From Malurus cyaneus samueli (Eukaryota > Chordata > Aves > Passeriformes > Maluridae): DNA of 64,000 bases. Location: positions 77,153,845 to 77,217,844 of the forward strand of contig CM019215.1 of NCBI GenBank assembly GCA_009741485.1. Direction: 5' to 3'. Each line of letters starts with the position of its first letter. Within the stretch, counting starts at the first letter, position 1. The translations under genes were made by a program, and so were the position numbers. Shown in pieces: positions 25,313 to 38,039 of this stretch. Below the pieces are notes generated by a model. The model was given only the letters and a program-made list of their open reading frames with translations. It searched no databases and was not told the origin of the DNA.

Positions 25313-26511
25313 CATTAAGGTAGCTTGAAATTGTGAAAAGTTCACTGTGGGATGGGATTTGTTTTAGGGGCAAAGGGAAGGGAAAGGAAAAGGGGATGTG
25401 CAGAAGAAGGCAGCAAGAAGTGAGAAAGGAAGACTGAAAGTGGAAGGCAGAAAGAAGATAAAATCCTCTCAAAAAATACTAACCATGCTCTATAGAGGCA
25501 GATCTTCACACACCTTGGACAGGCTTTAAAAATGGTTATAAAGTCCTGGTCCCAAAGGCATCACACACCTAAACAGAGCTGGAGTTTCACTAAACAGGAC
25601 TGTGAAAAACATGGATTTAATGATCCTGTACTTCCACCCAGCTAAGCAACTGATAGCATTCTTGAGTGCTGCCAGCTTGTGGTGCTTTCTGAGCAATAAA
25701 ATTATAACCAAGCTATTAATAAAATCTGATTTTCATTTCTTCTATTCTTGTTATGAACAGCAAATACCTAGGTGGAAAGTGAAATGCAAATTTCTCACGT
25801 GGTTTCTCACATGCCCATAAATCTTCCAAACCAAAAGTCTATGAAAGATAAAAGCCAAGGTTAGAAGCTCCTTTGTAAAAGGAGATAACAGACTTATATG
25901 TGCAAAGTTATCACTACAGACTAATGGAAACTGTAGAAAAACACTATTTCAAAGACAAAACTTTAAAGTTTCTACCCATTTACAGGTTTCTTATCTAACA
26001 GTATGAAGAAAAAAAAGGAAATTCAACCACAATACATTTGCACAGACATAAGAGCAAAGTAAACTTTTCCAAATAAGAGAAAAGTTTGTTCACATGGGAT
26101 GAGACATTAAAAATACTAAGTCAACTTGTAAAGCTGTGTGCTGAAAACAGAAACATTTTTTATCAGACAGGAATTATTATAGGTACCTGTAATTTCTGAA
26201 GACAGTGAACCAACCTCATTCACTTTCAAATAAATCCCATTTTCCTAACTGCAGGCATAAGGTGCTGTTTACTTGATAAACCTTCCATTTATCTCTACAT
26301 GGCCAAATATTCACCCACAGTTTATCTGTTCCTGTATCAAGAAAGGGTCCTGCTATCTTTCATCTGGTGTTCCTCTTTCCCTCGTGAATAGTGAGCTAGT
26401 TTAGGAAAGATTGCTTAGGAAGTGAGGCGCCTTATATATCCTCAACAAAATACAAATAGAACAAAAGAGTCTCTTCAGTCAATCTTTTAGAGGGTTGGTG
26501 TAGATTTTAAA

Positions 26512-26545
26512 AATTAATTAATTTATTTAGTTAGTTAGTTAGTTC
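26512..26545. repeat. (TTAG)n/TTAATT-rich tract
   Basis: TTAATT-type units passing into four TTAG units. Confidence 0.8.
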
Positions 26546-28449
26546 ACTTGCATATAATAACCAGTGTCCATGTTAGCACAGACAATGGGAAAGAATCAGC
26601 TCCTTGGCACTGAATAGTCTGACCCTCCTTAGAAAAAAAAAATCCAGACTCTGACTTCACCTTAGAAAGATGAAGAGTAGAATTTTCAGTCCTGTTCTTT
26701 TAGGTTTTAGTTTCCTCAGAACAAATCTTATTGGATTCTTGTTGGCACAATTTAAGTTCTGCATAAACACTAAAAACACTGGAAGAGAAGTAAACCTTGA
26801 ACATATCAAAATGAATCTTACTTTCCATTACAGATGGAAATGAGATATACTTCTGGACACAAACAATTAGACATTAAAAACTTTGCATGCAATTTAGGTG
26901 TGGAAACTTTAATTGGCCAGTAAAAGGTGTAACCAAGGTAAACTAGGAAAATTTCAGAGAGCACATGTGAGTCTGGTCAGCTGACAAGTTCCCAAACTTT
27001 ATGTCTGCTTTAACTAGGAGCTTGACTGAGTTGTATATTTTTCTGCTGAAAAGAAACAAGCATATATGACATCCCCAAGAAGGTGATAAGGATGACAGAA
27101 GTTTAACACTTAAGTCTTTAAGATTTTCAACAAATATGGGGGGAAATAAAATCTTAATTTCTAAGAATATGAGCATATATTGGGGAGGAGTTACATATGT
27201 CAGTTTTTAAAAACTAATTCATATTTTGTGGAACAATAAGTTTGGGTAGATGGTTTTGTTTGTTTTTTTCTGAGTGTTGCTTGCTTGTTATCGCTAGCAC
27301 GTGTGCACTGTTTAAGTTATATCTGTAGTCAAAATAATACCAAAAACTTGGTATCTATTAATACAGGAAATTCAGTACAGAGCATCTCAATACTTAGATA
27401 TTAGGGAAAACCACAAACAAATGCATGGATTTAAATGAAAGTACTTTGCCTTAAAACACAAATATGTTTAAACAAACTTGTAATGTTTCTGTAGTCTATA
27501 AATAAAGGCAATGCATAACTGTGACTGTTCTCTCTTTTCTTTCAAGTGACTTCATTGTTCGGATGATGTACATTTGATAAAAATCGGGAAAAATATAATA
27601 TAAAGAAATATTGAAATACTGCATTTTGCACATAGACAAATAGTCCAATCCCTATTCTATTAAAAAGATAGATGACTAATTATTAAATAATGCTTTAAAA
27701 GTCTCAGTATGTGCTAGGCACCTAATAATTAGTGTCTTTTATAATTTTTTTATGTGGTTTTGGATGCATGCTTGTTCATTTCACTAATACCAAACACTTA
27801 CAATTTCTTTCTAGCCATATTTGAAAGACTGACTCAGGATATAGTATGCCTGAGAGAAATGTATTCTTTTCCGTTTTAGTTACCATTACTATTATTTTAA
27901 CTTTATAGGGATGGCGTTCTAGGGAGTCATTTTCTTGGATTCCAACTTATTGTATTAGCTAACCAAAATTTGGACATACTTCTAAATTGTAATTTGAAAC
28001 CTGGAAGAATGTTTACTTATTTGATTTGATATTTAAGTTTCTATTTTTCAGGAAACTATATTTTCAAGATATAACTCTAGGACATTATGAGTTAGGATAA
28101 AGATGTCAAATTCCATTACATGTATGTTCATCGTTGAGTTCTTAATAACATTTGCTAATTATTACTGTTCTCTAATCTCTAACTACCTTGACAGCCCAGC
28201 TATGCTAAAACAACAGGATCTCACCAGAAATTGCCACCTTCCCTACAGTCAGGAAAAGTGCGTTGCAGTCCTGACTGGGTAAAATTCAGAATGCTAAGTC
28301 TTGCCAACAGAATATATTTTGCATTTTCAGAAAAAGGAGTTCCTGAAAAGATGTCACATAAACATGTTCTTAAACTACCATTCCACTAATAAAAATGTGC
28401 CCTACTAATTCAGACAGAAAAGTAAAAGGTCAGAAAGATTTAAAAGTCA

Positions 28450-28690
28450 TAAAAATGTATTAATTGCCAGAGCATTAGGCCATCTGTCGTGAAGCAAGAG
28501 TCTCTGTCCTCTGTGGTGGACTCAGCTATATCAATAGTGAAACTGCTGTTCAATAGCTGTGTGTTAGTTTAGCTCCTCCTGGAGCAGACATTTAATTGAA
28601 ACTCAGACTGGCAGAGTACATGGCTCCCTGTTGTTAATTGGTCTTTAGAGACTGTTAAGAAGTATGCCAATTATCTCTAGCCCCAGTCCC
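28450..28690. promoter_or_regulatory. Candidate conserved non-coding element
   Basis: About 240 bp of balanced, non-repetitive text, ending at a poly(A) tract, with homeodomain-like TTAATT sites (for example near 28594 and 28636). It has no open frame of note. This rests on texture only. Confidence 0.2.
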
Positions 28691-28694
28691 AAAA

Positions 28695-28726
<32 letters not shown>

Positions 28727-28745
28727 AAAACAAAAAAAAAAAAAA
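28691..28745. repeat. Poly(A) tract with C interruptions
   Basis: About 55 bp of A with a few C residues. No retroelement body was recognised upstream. Confidence 0.9.
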
Positions 28746-31131
28746 TTTAAAGAAGAAAATAATAAGGTCACCTTGTCTTTTCATTAACCAAGTACCAATA
28801 AAAAACTTGTCAGTTCTTTAAAGAAATGTAAGGCTAGGTTGCATTTTCTTGAGACACAGATGTGAACAGAAGTATGGCACAGCAGTTGTTCATGTACCAC
28901 TAAGGCAGGTGGCCCAGAGATTGTCTGATCAAAACCAAAAGTCTTTTTTTTTCCCTTCTCAGTGAAAAATACTCTTTCTAAGATTGGGTTAAGAGCCTCA
29001 CTTTAAGGTGTGTAAAAAATAATGCACTATAAAATGTCAAGATGCTTGAAGAAGATGGATGGGAGAAATAAAGCAACAAGTGATCTGTGAGAGAGTCCTT
29101 AGACCCTTCAGAGAAGATGATTTTAAGAGATAATTAGGAACATTTTTCAGCCAGCTGTATTTTCTGCCACAAATTATTTAAACTTGGAAAGGGAAAATGA
29201 AAATATTCTACAACTGTTTCAAAATACAAGCCTAAACAATGGAAAAACTCTGTAACATACAGTTATATATTTTACCTTTTAAAACACCACTTAATAACTA
29301 AAAAAACATTCTTCATGAAACACTAAATTTTTCCTTAACACATAGAAATAGACTTTAAATAACACATTCACTGTGACATGACTTCAGATTTTTAAAAAGT
29401 AGCAAAAAATTGTCCTCTCTACATATAAGACAATAATTACATTAGGTAACAGTATAAATCACAGCAGTATAAACACTTATTTCAAGAAAAAGGCAAAAAG
29501 GAAAACATGCATGTATATAGTCAATAGGTATTCTCACAAAATTAAATGTGTTCACATGCAAAATTTTATTTTCCCTCTTTCCAGAAAAGAAGAGACAAGG
29601 AGAATACTGTTTCATATATGGATCCTTTTGTATTTGCAGCCAGGACAGTTAATAATCATATCTAGGAATGTAAAACTGCAACTGTCTTTGTCTTAAAATT
29701 CGAGCTGCTTTTAGAAATTTTCCATATTACTATTGGGAAGACAACAGTAATTTTTGCTAGAAAGAATATTCAGGGAATACTCTCTTCTAGTCAACCTTCT
29801 TTTAATACATTGAAGCAAGACTCTGGTATACAGTAAGAGTGCTAGCCTGGAAAATGATAAGCATCCAAGGCATTTAAACACTGAAGAATGCTGCTAGGGA
29901 TGGCAAAGATACCTAAACTTTAGCTGGTCAGGGAAATCACTTCATGTGTTTGATGAAATGGATAAGGCCAAAAGACAGATTACCAATGCAAATAGAGTTT
30001 CTCAGGGAAGTTTTCCTTCTCCTTCAAATAGTTAAACAGCATAATGTATGTGTATGTTAGAGAATCTGCAGAAAATTGTGAAGGGTTAAATGCAGAGCTT
30101 TAAGAAGAATAACAATGCTGACTACTGCGAGATTTGTAGCCAATACATTTTGGGTAGCACCACACCAGCACCATGGCAGCACTTTTGGGACTTCATGCAA
30201 TACTTTTGGAGAGCACTGAACTCATCAGCTACTCAGTGACTTCAGCAGTTCCATGTTTAAACTTCAGTGTGAATGACCAGTGGCCTTAATGAGTATTTTA
30301 GATGGCCTTCAAGCAGGAAAGTCGCAGAAGCTTGTGGCAGATCACCTTGAACAATAATTATCAGGGACTAAAAAACACACACTTTTATTTCTGGGGACTT
30401 TTTTCCCAAAAGACAATTTGACTGTGAAACATTGAATCTGCTTCGGGGTGTGAATTAATAGACCTGGTCATGTAGCTTAGAAAAGAGCCTGTAAAAAGAA
30501 GTCCTGAATTTTCACCAGGTGACTGTTTACATCATTATAGATTCAGACATTCAGAAATTAATTGACACTGCCTGAATCCACAGTGCAAATATCTACCCTA
30601 CTGCTCAATATTATTAAAACACAAGAGATCTGAAAATGAGGCTTTAAAAGCACAAGTCTTCAGCAGGATGGTTTGGTGTAATTTGGTGTAATAAACTTCA
30701 GTGAAGAGGGGAAAAAATGATATTAGGTATTGTGAAATCATCTTTGCTTTTACTCATTTGTAGGAGACACTTCTTCCCTCACACGATTCTAGAAGAACAT
30801 ATAATTCTCATGTTCATGTTTGGCTACTCATTATATTAAATAAAGAGTTGAGACTAATTAAATGAGACCGCTTTGAATTAAATCTCAGTTCTCCTTCAAT
30901 AAACACAGGCATGAAACGCTTCCAGGTACATACCACTTGCTGGGTTGTAAACTTGCACATATCACCTTGAGGTCCATAGCACAGACTTGGAACTTTAGCT
31001 TTTAGAATTATATACTTTTTTAATGCTTCATATATTTTTATTTGGTGTTATAAAAGGGTATCTAAAAGTTGAGATAGCTTTTGAGGGTTTTCTTTTACTC
31101 CTTTATTTTTTTATTTTTTTGTTTTATTGCA

Positions 31132-31182
31132 CAGAACTGTAACGGTGAACTGCACTTCAGACCGTTGCCCTTTACAGTTCTG
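31132..31182. repeat. Hairpin-forming inverted repeat
   Basis: Outer arms cagaactgtaa (31132-31142) and ttacagttctg (31172-31182) are perfectly complementary. Inner arms aacggt (31141-31146) and accgtt (31161-31166) also pair, leaving a 14-nt loop and a bulge of about six bases on the 3' side. Its size resembles a microRNA precursor, but no known family is recognised. Confidence 0.8.
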
Positions 31183-31873
31183 GGTACTGTCTGCGTAAAA
31201 GAAAAAGAAGCCATAGAAGTAAATTCTCAAAGATCAATATAGGAAATGAAAATTATTCAATTTTCAGATCCCATAAAAAAATACTTGTTTTGCATTAGGT
31301 CTTATTCCAACTGACCTAGATTGATTACTATTAACGAGCCTTTCATCATTAATGGTTCTCTCAATACTTTCACTGCTTGAAAGCTATTTTAACATACCAA
31401 CATCAGCATCAATAAGTGATGATCAATAAGTGAGGAAGCAGAGCACAAACTGCCATCACTAGGGAGAGAATATATATAAAATCATTGTGGAAGAGTAAGC
31501 TTGATTTTTTTTCCTGTAACAATTCTCAAATTCATTGTTTTTACCACTTAACAGCTTCTATGTTGAAGTGTCAGGTTGTTAGAACTCTCTATTTATGAGG
31601 AGGTGTTTAAAAACTCAAGCTTTGTTAGCTAAAAGCTAATGTTTCATTCTGGAAAGCAGAAAGCTTAATACCAATTTTTCTTCTTTTGTTATCGTTGATG
31701 TTGCTGTTAAATATAGGTCTTTAAATTGAATTGATGGATTTTTGAATTGGTTTTCACCAGATGGAGTTAAGGTAAATTAATTGCATTGTAAGGTTTCATA
31801 CAGGACTAAATAGGATTCACTAGTCCCTTTAATATTTAAATGGAGTAATTTTAAAATTTTGTTGGCTTTTTCA

Positions 31874-31940
31874 GAGAATCACACAACCACAGAAGGGTGT
31901 AGCTTGGAAGGGACTTCTGGAAGTCATCTTATCCACAAGA
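31874..31940 (-). mobile_element. CR1 LINE fragment, short 3' tail
   Basis: Antisense CR1 tail only: agaatcacacaaccacagaa, then 'gcttggaagggacttctgga' and 'gtcatcttatccac'. About 65 bp is recognisable; what follows is not clearly CR1. Confidence 0.75.
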
Positions 31941-34107
31941 CAATTTATAAATTCATGTGTAGCATCTTAATTTAATTGATGACATACGGGATATGTCCCA
32001 GACACAATTTTAACCTCTCTTAAAATATAGTGATATGAAAGAGTGATTAAGAGATCTCACTATGGAACAATTGCTCACTGCCTGCTCCTCTGTGTCTTGT
32101 TTTCTATTAATTTCCTTATTAATAAAAAAAATAAAATGCGTTTGTTTATTTGTTTTCCACTTTGATGCCATTAGTGCAGAGCAAGAAATCTGTTAAATCT
32201 GAAGGGAACAATATACCAGGAATGTTACTGGAAATTAGAACGATTAGGATTATATTTTCTTTTTTTTTTTTTTGTCTCTAATAGACTTGGAACACATAAA
32301 AAATGTGTGTTTTTTTTAAAAAGACACAGATGGGTAAATTTAGCCAAGAGTATGATTTTAAAGCTGCTTCTCTCATCTTAAATGCCTCATTCCTATAAAA
32401 AAGGGTTGTCATGATCATTGGATATGTTCATCTGAGGATCATTTTGAAGAATCAAAGGTCTCTGTTTCCCAGCAATTATTTCATATTGCAGCAACTGGAA
32501 ATTCCTTGCCAGAAATAAGTCACGTACAAAAAAGATGAATGTGAATGAATAAGAGCAACAAGGGCAAAAAGGAAAACTCAAGCATAGATGGCAGAACTGA
32601 TTTCTCCCAAGCCACTCATTAGGTTTGGATTCAGCTTCTAGGTCTGCTAGGGAATCAGAAAACTCCAGCATTGTTTCGCATACGTGAAACTCTCAGGACA
32701 TCATTCCTTTCCTGTTTGATTCTTAGCTTTTTCCTAACTGACAGCAAAGATATACAGCACAGGTTTCTTAAAACTAATCTTACCAAGGTTTGTTGAAAAA
32801 CTGCTGCTGACCTGGGATCTATATAAGTGTCATACGTTTAATAAGGGCATCTCAGTGATATTTTCCTAAAAATGAAGAAATCCTAGTTTTCGGATGATGT
32901 AGGTCAGGGTAACTACTGATTTTAAATGAGGGATGCTGATTTATATAATCTCAAAAGTTTGATTGATTTTCTGCAGTATTCTATTACTGAGTAGACAGAA
33001 CAGCTTTCATTTTCTGATTTAATCCCTTCTACTTTAATAGCTTGCAGCTTCTTGTTAAGATAATTTAAAATAGTCTCTTTTCCCACCACTGTTTTAACCT
33101 CACATCTGCTTGCAGTAACTCAAAAGAGAAATAATTAAACTCCTCAGAAGCCTGGAAATTACCTTCACCTGAAAGCGCTGTGTATTAGATACAAATAACA
33201 CATAGTAACACCCACTCATTAGCAGACTTGCTGTGAAATCTCTTTTCCTCTCCCTATTTAAACAATCAGAGTGGCTTCACTTAAAAATAATATTTTAAAT
33301 CATCAAGATAAAAATATTTTAAGCAAATAAAGAAGTCCAAGACAATCAATTTTCATAGCTCTCTGGTATAAAGTTTTTTGTCATCAAAGTATTTCCATCT
33401 GCTGAGTTCTACCTTCATATCAATTCAGTTATTCTGCTAGAAGGTTTGTTGTAATTCCATCTGTCAGTGGAAAACAAAAATCCTCTCTTCTTATAGAAGG
33501 GAGTTGAATACAGATAAAATGAGAAGCTTGGATTTGCATTATCTCAGTAATGTCATTGGCTAAGTTTTCAGTAATAGGCCACTCTGAATAGCCAATCCAC
33601 TACAAATGTAGTGTTTCTTTCCTATACGGTAAGAAGTATTTTCATCTTCTTTTGAGGTGTAATTATTATTCAGTTTACTGCTGAAGATTTCTTATTGGGT
33701 TCATCGGACTATAGCAGGAATTGAACTTTTGTTTCAGACAATTTTAAACACTTATCTACATGACTGAAATTCTTTCAAAGAAGAATTTTTTAGTCTCAAA
33801 AAAAGACTTCTAAAACTTAATTTTTGAGTAAAGTGTATAAACCTTGAGGAGATAGTGAATATACTTACAATCATAGAGATTGGCTAAGCTCAGTTAAAAC
33901 ACTAGACTGCAAAACAAGATAAATTCTAAGCATCCCAATTATTATTAAATAAAGTAATATTTTCCTGGACTACAAATAAATTTCACAGTTTTTTTTTTTT
34001 TTGTTTAAAAGTTACCTTAAGCACCCGTGATACATTCTGCATAGCACTCTTTACTTAGAAGTAGTAATAGAAAATCACCACATCAAGATAATAATTCAGG
34101 GGAAAGC
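31941..34107. other. AT-rich non-coding DNA, nothing recognised
   Basis: Unique-looking sequence with a T run near 32262-32273 and another near 33990. No supported gene. A 92-codon minus-strand frame at 32393-32671 has no recognised domain. Confidence 0.45.
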
Positions 34108-34250
34108 ATTTCAGGAAAGCTTTCAACAGTGTCTCCTGTATCATCCTCACAGACAAGCTGATGAAGTCCACACTAGACAAACAGAGAGTGAAATGGACTA
34201 AAAGCTGACTGAACTGCCAGTCTCAAAAAATAGTAGTGAAAGATACATCT
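34108..34250 (+). mobile_element. CR1 LINE fragment, reverse-transcriptase scrap
   Basis: Plus-strand translation from about 34114 reads 'RKAFNSVSCIILTDKLMK' and continues to 'KQRVKWT', then an in-frame stop. This matches the CR1 RT block that begins with A-F-D-x-V-S and runs through D-K-L. The key aspartate after A-F is changed to asparagine. Only about 140 bp survive. It is of a different CR1 lineage from the 7-8 kb copies. Confidence 0.75.
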
Positions 34251-34703
34251 GGCAAAATACTGACCTTGGCAATGATATATTGGCTGTATTTGCATAGTTA
34301 GCTCACTATCGGGCTTCTTTCCACTTTAGTTGTTACTGTGTTTGCCTCTTTTTCTTATTCTAATAACAGTTTTCTCCTTCCACCCTTTTCCCCAGTAGAA
34401 TTTCTAGAAATATGATGTAACATGAAGCAAATTCTGCTCTTCAATAGCCAGTTTTAGTGGAAATAGCAGGCTTATCAGACTTAAATATGGAAATGGAAGT
34501 AATAATTAAAATATACTGATTCTTCCCTAGTTTTTAATCCACTCAGAGGACTATAACAATTAAAGAAGGTAGAAGACAGCAGTTGCTGTGTGAGTTTTCA
34601 ACAGTTGTGGGAACAATATATTTTTCAAACTTTGATTCAATAGAGACTTACATGAAAGCAATTTTTTACTTAAAACACTCAACCAAATTCTCCCAATAAA
34701 TAC
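34251..34703. other. AT-rich flank of the LTR cluster
   Basis: Unique-looking DNA between the CR1 scrap and the first LTR. No feature recognised. Confidence 0.45.
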
Positions 34704-35496
34704 TATCATGGTTTTACTTGGTCTGATTTTTTGGTGGTGGGGGGATGGGACCAAAGACCACAAAGATGGCTCCTGTGAGGAAGTTCTAGAAACTTTCTCC
34801 TTCTTCTCCAACAAAAGGAGCCCTGCCCCCTGTGTTTTAGATCCAATCAATTATGGGTCTGAGGTTGATGGACAGGCTGCCCATCAGGCCTGGGCCAATT
34901 GCACAGGTTGGTTACACCTCTGTGATGACGTATTGTCCTATACTTAAGAATTCAAAATGAGATAGGGGCAGCCGCCAGGTAGTTTTAGGTTGTTAGTATG
35001 TAGTTTTAGTATCATGCACCAGGGAAAAACAGAGCAGGAGGGTGAGGAGATGTAAGAAGAAAAATGGAGACCCAAAGATCACAGTAAGGAGAAGATGGGA
35101 TTGGCTTGCTGTGCTGTTGCTGTGGTTTTCAAGCATGGAGAAAATAAGTTGCTCTCGAAAGGACTATTTCACCAATGAGAGACCTGTATAGAAAAGAACT
35201 TCCACCTGGAGCTGTAAGGACTCTTCTTCTATGATGTGGTGATAACAACTAATGAGTGTGTGATCTTGTTAATACTTTCATTCCCCGTCCCTCTTGTGTA
35301 CGGGAAACATGGAGGGGTGGAGAGGGAGGACTGAGAGACAGGTTCCGAAAGAATAACAGGTGTTTAAAAACTCATTTTATTCTTCTCCTTGTAAATTTTT
35401 CCTTATCTCTGTTCCCTCCCCGTGCAGAGTTTTAGAATTTTTGGTAATAAATCTATTTTGCAACTTAAGTTTATCCTGTCTGACCTTTTCTGTAGC
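34704..35496 (+). mobile_element. LTR A, 5' part (endogenous retrovirus LTR split by LTR C)
   Basis: Starts tatcatggttttacttgg, a one-base variant of a TGTCATGG-type LTR head. It shares the next about 200 bp with the LTR at 40438 (both have 'ggagccctgccccctgtgtt' and 'gatggacaggctgcc'). Toward the end it has a polyadenylation signal AATAAA at 35446-35451. It stops at 35496 where LTR C begins, and its last 151 bp resume at 36533. The joined length is about 0.94 kb. Long frames inside it are not coding. Family assignment (avian ERVL/ERV1-like) is from memory and tentative. Confidence 0.85.
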
Positions 35497-36532
35497 TGTG
35501 TTGGTTTTGCTGGGCTCAGTTTTTGGAAGTGGGGGGGCTAAAAAGATGGGCTCCTGTGTGAAAGCTTCTGGAGGCGTTCCACCTGTCTGGCAAGCCAATT
35601 GCTGGCTCTGAGGATGAGAGCAACTGACCAAACCTGGGCCAATAGATTGTGGTTACCCTCTGTGAAACATATTAAGAAGAAATCAAAACAAAGGTGGAAC
35701 ACAGAGTTTTGCAGAGGAGGAGGCTGAATATGTGAGGGAATGCAGAAACAAGGTCAGTGGAGAATTAGGGGGAAGCTGCTCCAGGCTCCGGAAGCTGGGA
35801 TTCCTTTGCAGCCGTGGTGAAAACCTGGTGAGGCAGGCTGTCCCCTACAGTCCATGGGGTCCACGGAGGGTGCAAAGATCTACCCACAGCCCATGGAGAG
35901 GGAGGTCCCACGCCGAGCGGGGGAGTCGAGAAGGGGGCTGTGTCCAGCAGGAGACCCATGAGAGAGGCCTTGCTCCTCGAGATGGAACAGCTGCCTTAGG
36001 CCTGCACCCAGGGATGAGGGAGCCCACGGTGCAGCAGTTTTGGGATGACTGTCTGCCTGTGGGGGGACTCACGTTGCAGCAGAGGTGTGTGGCCTGCTGC
36101 TCGTGAGAGGGGAACCACGCCAGAGAACTGAGAACTGTGTCCCGTGGGAGGGACCCCACAGCAACACAAGGGAGGACTTCCCTCCTCAGCAGCCGCAGAA
36201 TCCGGGTGATTTAACTGACCAACCCCACACCTGTTACCCCCTGCTTTGTACTGTCGGTGGGAAGTGGGGAGGAGTGGGGAGAAGATTGGTGTCTTTTGAG
36301 GGTTGTATTTATTTCTCATTCTCCTCTCTGACTTTGTTTGTAATAAATTCACTTTGTAATTTAAGTAGACCTGTTTTGTCGTCAAGCATTCCCTCCCTGT
36401 TCTATCTCAACTCATGACCCTTTTGTTAATTTGTTTTTTTCTTTCACTCTTCTCTGGCCAGTGGTGGTGGGGGAGAGCAAATGAGCAGGTGTTGTGGGTG
36501 CTTAGCTTTGGCCGGCATTCTAAACTACGACA
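35497..36532 (+). mobile_element. LTR C, complete 1036-bp LTR nested in LTR A
   Basis: Begins tgtgttggttttgctggg and ends attctaaactacgaca, giving TG...CA ends with imperfect inverted termini. It has a 'catattaagaagaaatc' promoter-like block near 35668 and AATAAA at 36342-36347. The head resembles the avian ERVL-type LTR family that starts TGTGTTGGTTTTGC. It is flanked by gtagc (35492-35496) and ggagc (36533-36537), a likely 5-bp target duplication with one difference. No internal retroviral region is attached, so it is a solo LTR. GC-rich frames of up to 129 codons on both strands are chance. Confidence 0.88.
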
Positions 36533-36683
36533 GGAGCATATACGTATCTTTCTATCAATATGTTATGTATCTAAACCATAATTTATGTCAATGCTTGCTC
36601 TCCCATGCTTCCTCTCCGGTCGGGGAAGGGAGAGAACGTCATAGGTGTCAGTGTCTTAGCTTGGTAGTCTCAAACACTAGACA
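36533..36683 (+). mobile_element. LTR A, 3' part
   Basis: The 151 bp after LTR C end in 'gtcttagcttggtagtctca' and 'aacactagaca', which aligns with the last 35 bp of LTR C (gcttagctttggccgg...actacgaca). This is the expected end of the interrupted LTR A. A 5-bp duplication around LTR A itself is not clear (aatac before, caatc after). Confidence 0.75.
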
Positions 36684-38039
36684 CAATCGATGGCCATAGA
36701 GCTGACTATCCCCTTTGCTGGCTGTGTGGCCATGAATGGGGGTCACCGAAGCAAAGGTATATCTGTTCTTCTTGCTATATTCCAAAGCATTTTGCCTGCA
36801 ATTTGTAGGGATATCTAAATCATTGCTTTCTTATTTTCTCAATAATATCTCCTAGGAAGAAATCCCTGTGCATATCACAGGAATTTGGCATCACCACCTT
36901 CTTCATCCTTAAAGACCTAATCTTAGTGCTGGTTGAGTAGTTAGTTTAACTTGCATTTAGTATGAAGTGAAATGTTTGAAAGCAAATTTCCTTGCAGCTT
37001 TGGTGAATTGAGCCTGGTGTTCCTGCTCTCGCAGCAAGGGGGTCTGAACATTATCTCAGCCTCTTCCCCTGTGCTGATCCTTTCACCTGTCGCTGCGGCT
37101 ACCTTTAGCACTGACACTTCAAGGTGTGTTGGGAGGGGCCCTGCACGATGACATCAAAACTGTTACCTGGCTCATCCTTGTGCCTGTATTTGTTATCATT
37201 CACAAGAGCAGACTTAAAGATCCTTAGAAGGCTTTCCAGCTCCTTAGGGCAGGAAAAGGTCGAACCCTCCCCTCCCCAAAGGAATCACATATCCATTGAA
37301 TCAGGGACTTATCTTGCAGGAAGTCCTGCTGTCTCTGGCATCCCTGCTTCCAGCCAGTTTAACCCTTGTGGCAAGTGGGCCTTCTTGCCCTCCATGACAG
37401 ATTATTTCTCTGTCATAAATGAGCACTGCCAAACAGTTAGAATTTTTAATTTCCCCTTCAAAACCCACTCTTCTTCTCGCAGTGTGTTGAATAACCCAAG
37501 TGGGTAAGATTAATTCTATACTACTAGTCATAAGAAAATTTTAACTTTCTTGCTAACTACTTCAAATTCACATTGGAACAATAAAGTGTCAGTGAACATC
37601 AGTGGGCTGTGAAAGGAAGGAGCTGTATAAATTTGTATTTGCTGATTATGTGTTTCTGTCCTTCATAGATGCTATGTCAGATCGTGCTGCAAGAAAGTGT
37701 TGATGATTCTCAACATAGTTTCTTTCTTTCTGTGTTTTATGCCAGTACCTGCCAACCAAGTCTGAACATACAGTAAGCTGGCCACACTCAAATTATATGC
37801 AGAGCCTTCTGTTTTTTAGGTGTTGTGGTGCAGGGCTGTGAGACCACTGATATGTGACTCAAGTTGCTCTGTATAGAAACATATAGCTATGAAGGACTTG
37901 TTTGCTCATTAATTATGTGCTCTAAGTGTAAAAGACAGCGTGTGACTCAGCTGTCATAGACCTGTAAACGTTGCACATGTTATGGACTTAAGCATAGGCT
38001 TCAATGAAGGATTTTTTCCTGAATTAATCGCAAAACTGG
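36684..38039. other. Unclassified DNA between LTR A and a GC-richer segment
   Basis: No retroviral motif was identified, including no convincing primer-binding site right after LTR A. A 127-codon plus-strand frame at 37124-37507 has no recognised domain. This may be host DNA, which would make LTR A a solo LTR, or decayed retroviral sequence. Confidence 0.35.

Larger units (their letters stand above)
25313..31873. other. AT-rich non-coding DNA
   Basis: No gene recognised. It contains a (TTAG)n tract near 26512, a poly(A) tract at 28691-28745, a candidate conserved block at 28450-28690 and the hairpin at 31132-31182. Open frames here are under 95 codons and lack recognisable domains. Confidence 0.5.

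Noticed and set aside
35732..36385. Overlapping frames of 104-129 codons on both strands
   Set aside because: They sit inside the GC-rich LTR C, overlap in several frames, and have no recognisable domain.
36691..36708. TGG-starting text after LTR A as a primer-binding site
   Set aside because: It matches no tRNA 3' end I know and is 7 nt away from the LTR end.
37124..37507. 127-codon frame between LTRs A and D
   Set aside because: No retroviral or cellular motif; low-complexity serine and leucine content. Kept only as part of an unclassified stretch.
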